DNA of 64,000 nucleotides from Nocardioides luteus. GTDB lineage: Bacteria; Actinomycetota; Actinomycetes; Propionibacteriales; Nocardioidaceae. The translations under genes and the position numbers were made by a program. The notes under the pieces were generated by a model. That model ran no database searches and was not told the origin of the DNA. It was given only the letters and a program-made list of their open reading frames with translations. Position 1 is the stretch's first letter; each line of letters opens with the position of its first letter. The DNA lies in NCBI RefSeq assembly GCF_015752315.1, contig NZ_JADOVJ010000001.1:4332501-4396500 (forward strand), read 5' to 3'. Shown piece after piece: positions 62,927 through 64,000 of this stretch.

Positions 62927-64000
62927 TCAGCGGCCGTTGACGAACCGCTGGTACTGGGCCCGCGCCTCGTCCGGGGTGATCGCCCGGTCGAGGAACATCA
63001 GCGAGTCCATCCGGCAGTCGCAGGGGTTCCGCTCGACGGTGTCCTGCGGGAACGAACCGCCGATCTTGATGCCTCGCGGCAACGTGTCGGAGGTGCCGGT
63101 GCCGTCGACCTGCCACGGGTCACCGGCGGAGGTGTAGAACCCCTCGACGGCCTTGCCGTTGCGGTAGAGCGCCATCTTCCCGGTGGTGTAGTCGAACGTC
63201 GCCGCCAGGTGCACCCACTGCCCGCGCGGCAGCAGGGTCTGCCAGTCCGCCGAGGCCGCGAACGTCTGCGAGGCACCCTCGTCGAGCCGGCGGCCGAGCG
63301 CGACCAGGCGCAGGGTGCCGTTGACGTTGATGAGCTCGAGCAGGGCGCGCACGCCGTGGCCGTCGGAGTTGCCCGAGAGCACCCCTGCCAGGCCGATGGC
63401 GTTGTAGCGGTCCGTCGGGTCGGCGGTCACCGAGTTGAGCGCGGGGCCGTCCATGTCGACCTTGAACCAGCCGGCCACGGTGATCTGCTCGGCTCCGGCG
63501 AACGGCGCCAGCGACGCGACGCCGTTCTGGTTCCACGACCCCGCCTTCCAGTCATCGTTGCCGTTGACCTCCGGGTCGACCTGCTTGGTCTGCAGGGCGT
63601 TGTTGCTGGTCCGGTAGGCGGAGTCGGTGACCTGCATCGCGTTGCCGCCGTTGACCTGGTTCAGCAGTGTCCGCGAGAAGCCCTGGTCCTCCTCGCGTGC
63701 CCCCGGGGCGAAGGGGTGCTCGAAGTCGTAGTAGCTGACCAGGTCCTCGCGCAGCGACGGCACGACCTCGCTCGGCCACGGCCGCTGCACCGTGTTCACC
63801 ACCTTCCAGATCTTCCCGTTGGCCTTGGCCAGCAGGTAGAGGTTGCGGCGCGAGTCGGTGCCGAAGCGCAGGTCGACGCGCGGGTGGTCGACGAAGTCCT
63901 GCATCGAGAGCCGCTTGCCCGAGGTGTCGAAGAGCTGCATCTGGTGCAGGGTCGCCTCCCGGCTGCTCCCCCGCTTCATCTGCCGGGCGTCGGTCCAGAA
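62927..64000 (-). CDS. C-terminal part of a LamG-containing secreted protein, incomplete
   Basis: The frame is open to the window edge (7 codons beyond ATG 63979, which is therefore not a start). The first part, VDLRFGTDSRRNLYLLAKAN then GKIWKVVNT, resembles the last blade of PQQ-type sugar (glucose/sorbosone) dehydrogenases. The main part is a concanavalin-like LamG domain: LVSYYDFEHPF, EQITVAGWFKVDMDGPALNS, QWVHLAATFDYTTGKMALYR, NGKAVEGFYTSAGDPWQVDG and MDSLMFLDRAITPDEARAQY. It probably acts on an extracellular sugar or polymer. Signal peptide and catalytic core lie outside the window. Confidence 0.75.
   Translation of the reverse strand, partial: FWTDARQMKRGSSREATLHQMQLFDTSGKRLSMQDFVDHPRVDLRFGTDSRRNLYLLAKANGKIWKVVNTVQRPWPSEVVPSLREDLVSYYDFEHPFAPGAREEDQGFSRTLLNQVNGGNAMQVTDSAYRTSNNALQTKQVDPEVNGNDDWKAGSWNQNGVASLAPFAGAEQITVAGWFKVDMDGPALNSVTADPTDRYNAIGLAGVLSGNSDGHGVRALLELINVNGTLRLVALGRRLDEGASQTFAASADWQTLLPRGQWVHLAATFDYTTGKMALYRNGKAVEGFYTSAGDPWQVDGTGTSDTLPRGIKIGGSFPQDTVERNPCDCRMDSLMFLDRAITPDEARAQYQRFVNGR

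Overview
The window is one 64 kb stretch of a G+C-rich actinobacterial chromosome. G/C-ending codons, leaderless start codons behind TANNNT -10 boxes, a DUF222/HNH endonuclease of the actinobacterial '13E12' type, and LCP and mycobacterial-style acyl-CoA genes all point that way. A Nocardioidaceae member is my best guess, but no rRNA or other marker is present to prove it.

Layout. 1-53,700 is mostly a very large extracellular polysaccharide locus. It holds about nine glycosyltransferases (1, 1066, 6374, 7608, 12825, 21828, 23412 and 34427 are the clearest), a CDP-alcohol phosphotransferase, a Wzx-type flippase (20369), an O-antigen-ligase/polymerase-like membrane protein (17502), two chain-length-type membrane proteins (18850, 19702) and a sugar-nucleotide block (24580-29570: two DegT aminotransferases, a NeuD/PglD-like acetyltransferase, an NAD-dependent epimerase, a Gfo/Idh dehydrogenase; a WbpD-like acetyltransferase lies at 50297). 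There are also a polysaccharide deacetylase, secreted beta-helix proteins, a 1584-residue secreted multidomain protein and an LCP ligase (52615) that could attach the product to the cell wall. Unusually, the locus carries carrier-protein chemistry: two acyl carrier proteins, two AMP-forming ligases, a holo-ACP synthase, a fold-type-III PLP decarboxylase and a GNAT-like transferase, suggesting acyl or aminoacyl decoration of the polymer. A two-component pair (50964-52392) lies inside the locus.

The most striking feature is regulatory. A 16-bp 7-2-7 inverted repeat (roughly T-R-C-C-Y-G-A-N2-T-N-G-G-G-Y-A) recurs in the intergenic promoter regions of this locus. In four divergent regions (217, 8997, 13842, 19641) its centre lies midway, or nearly so, between two start codons, about 60-62 bp from each in the three cleanest cases, and most of these start codons sit 6-8 nt after a TANNNT -10 with no ribosome binding site. 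This is the geometry of a class I activator serving leaderless promoters in both directions. The LuxR-type response regulator at 50964 is the natural candidate.

Interruptions. 4829-6360 is an A+T-richer island with a translationally coupled two-gene module; the second product carries an RNxxxH HEPN-like motif. Two intergenic loci (2971-3535 and 41716-41935) are convergent arrays of a 32-bp repeat, and a single copy forms the hairpin between the convergent genes at 53,703/53,775. 43238-43824 is a gene-free repeat patch that includes a cloverleaf-forming palindrome.

40,700-44,230 holds an SRPBCC/ArsR pair with its operator, the HNH gene and a VOC protein. 53,775-57,755 is a sulfonate-type ABC transporter with an FMN monooxygenase. 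57,937-61,976 encodes a two-gene phosphotransferase unit behind a KstR-like operator and a HypX-like protein behind a CsoR/FrmR-like tandem operator. 62,208 encodes a small alarmone synthetase, and the window ends in the C-terminal part of a LamG-containing secreted protein.
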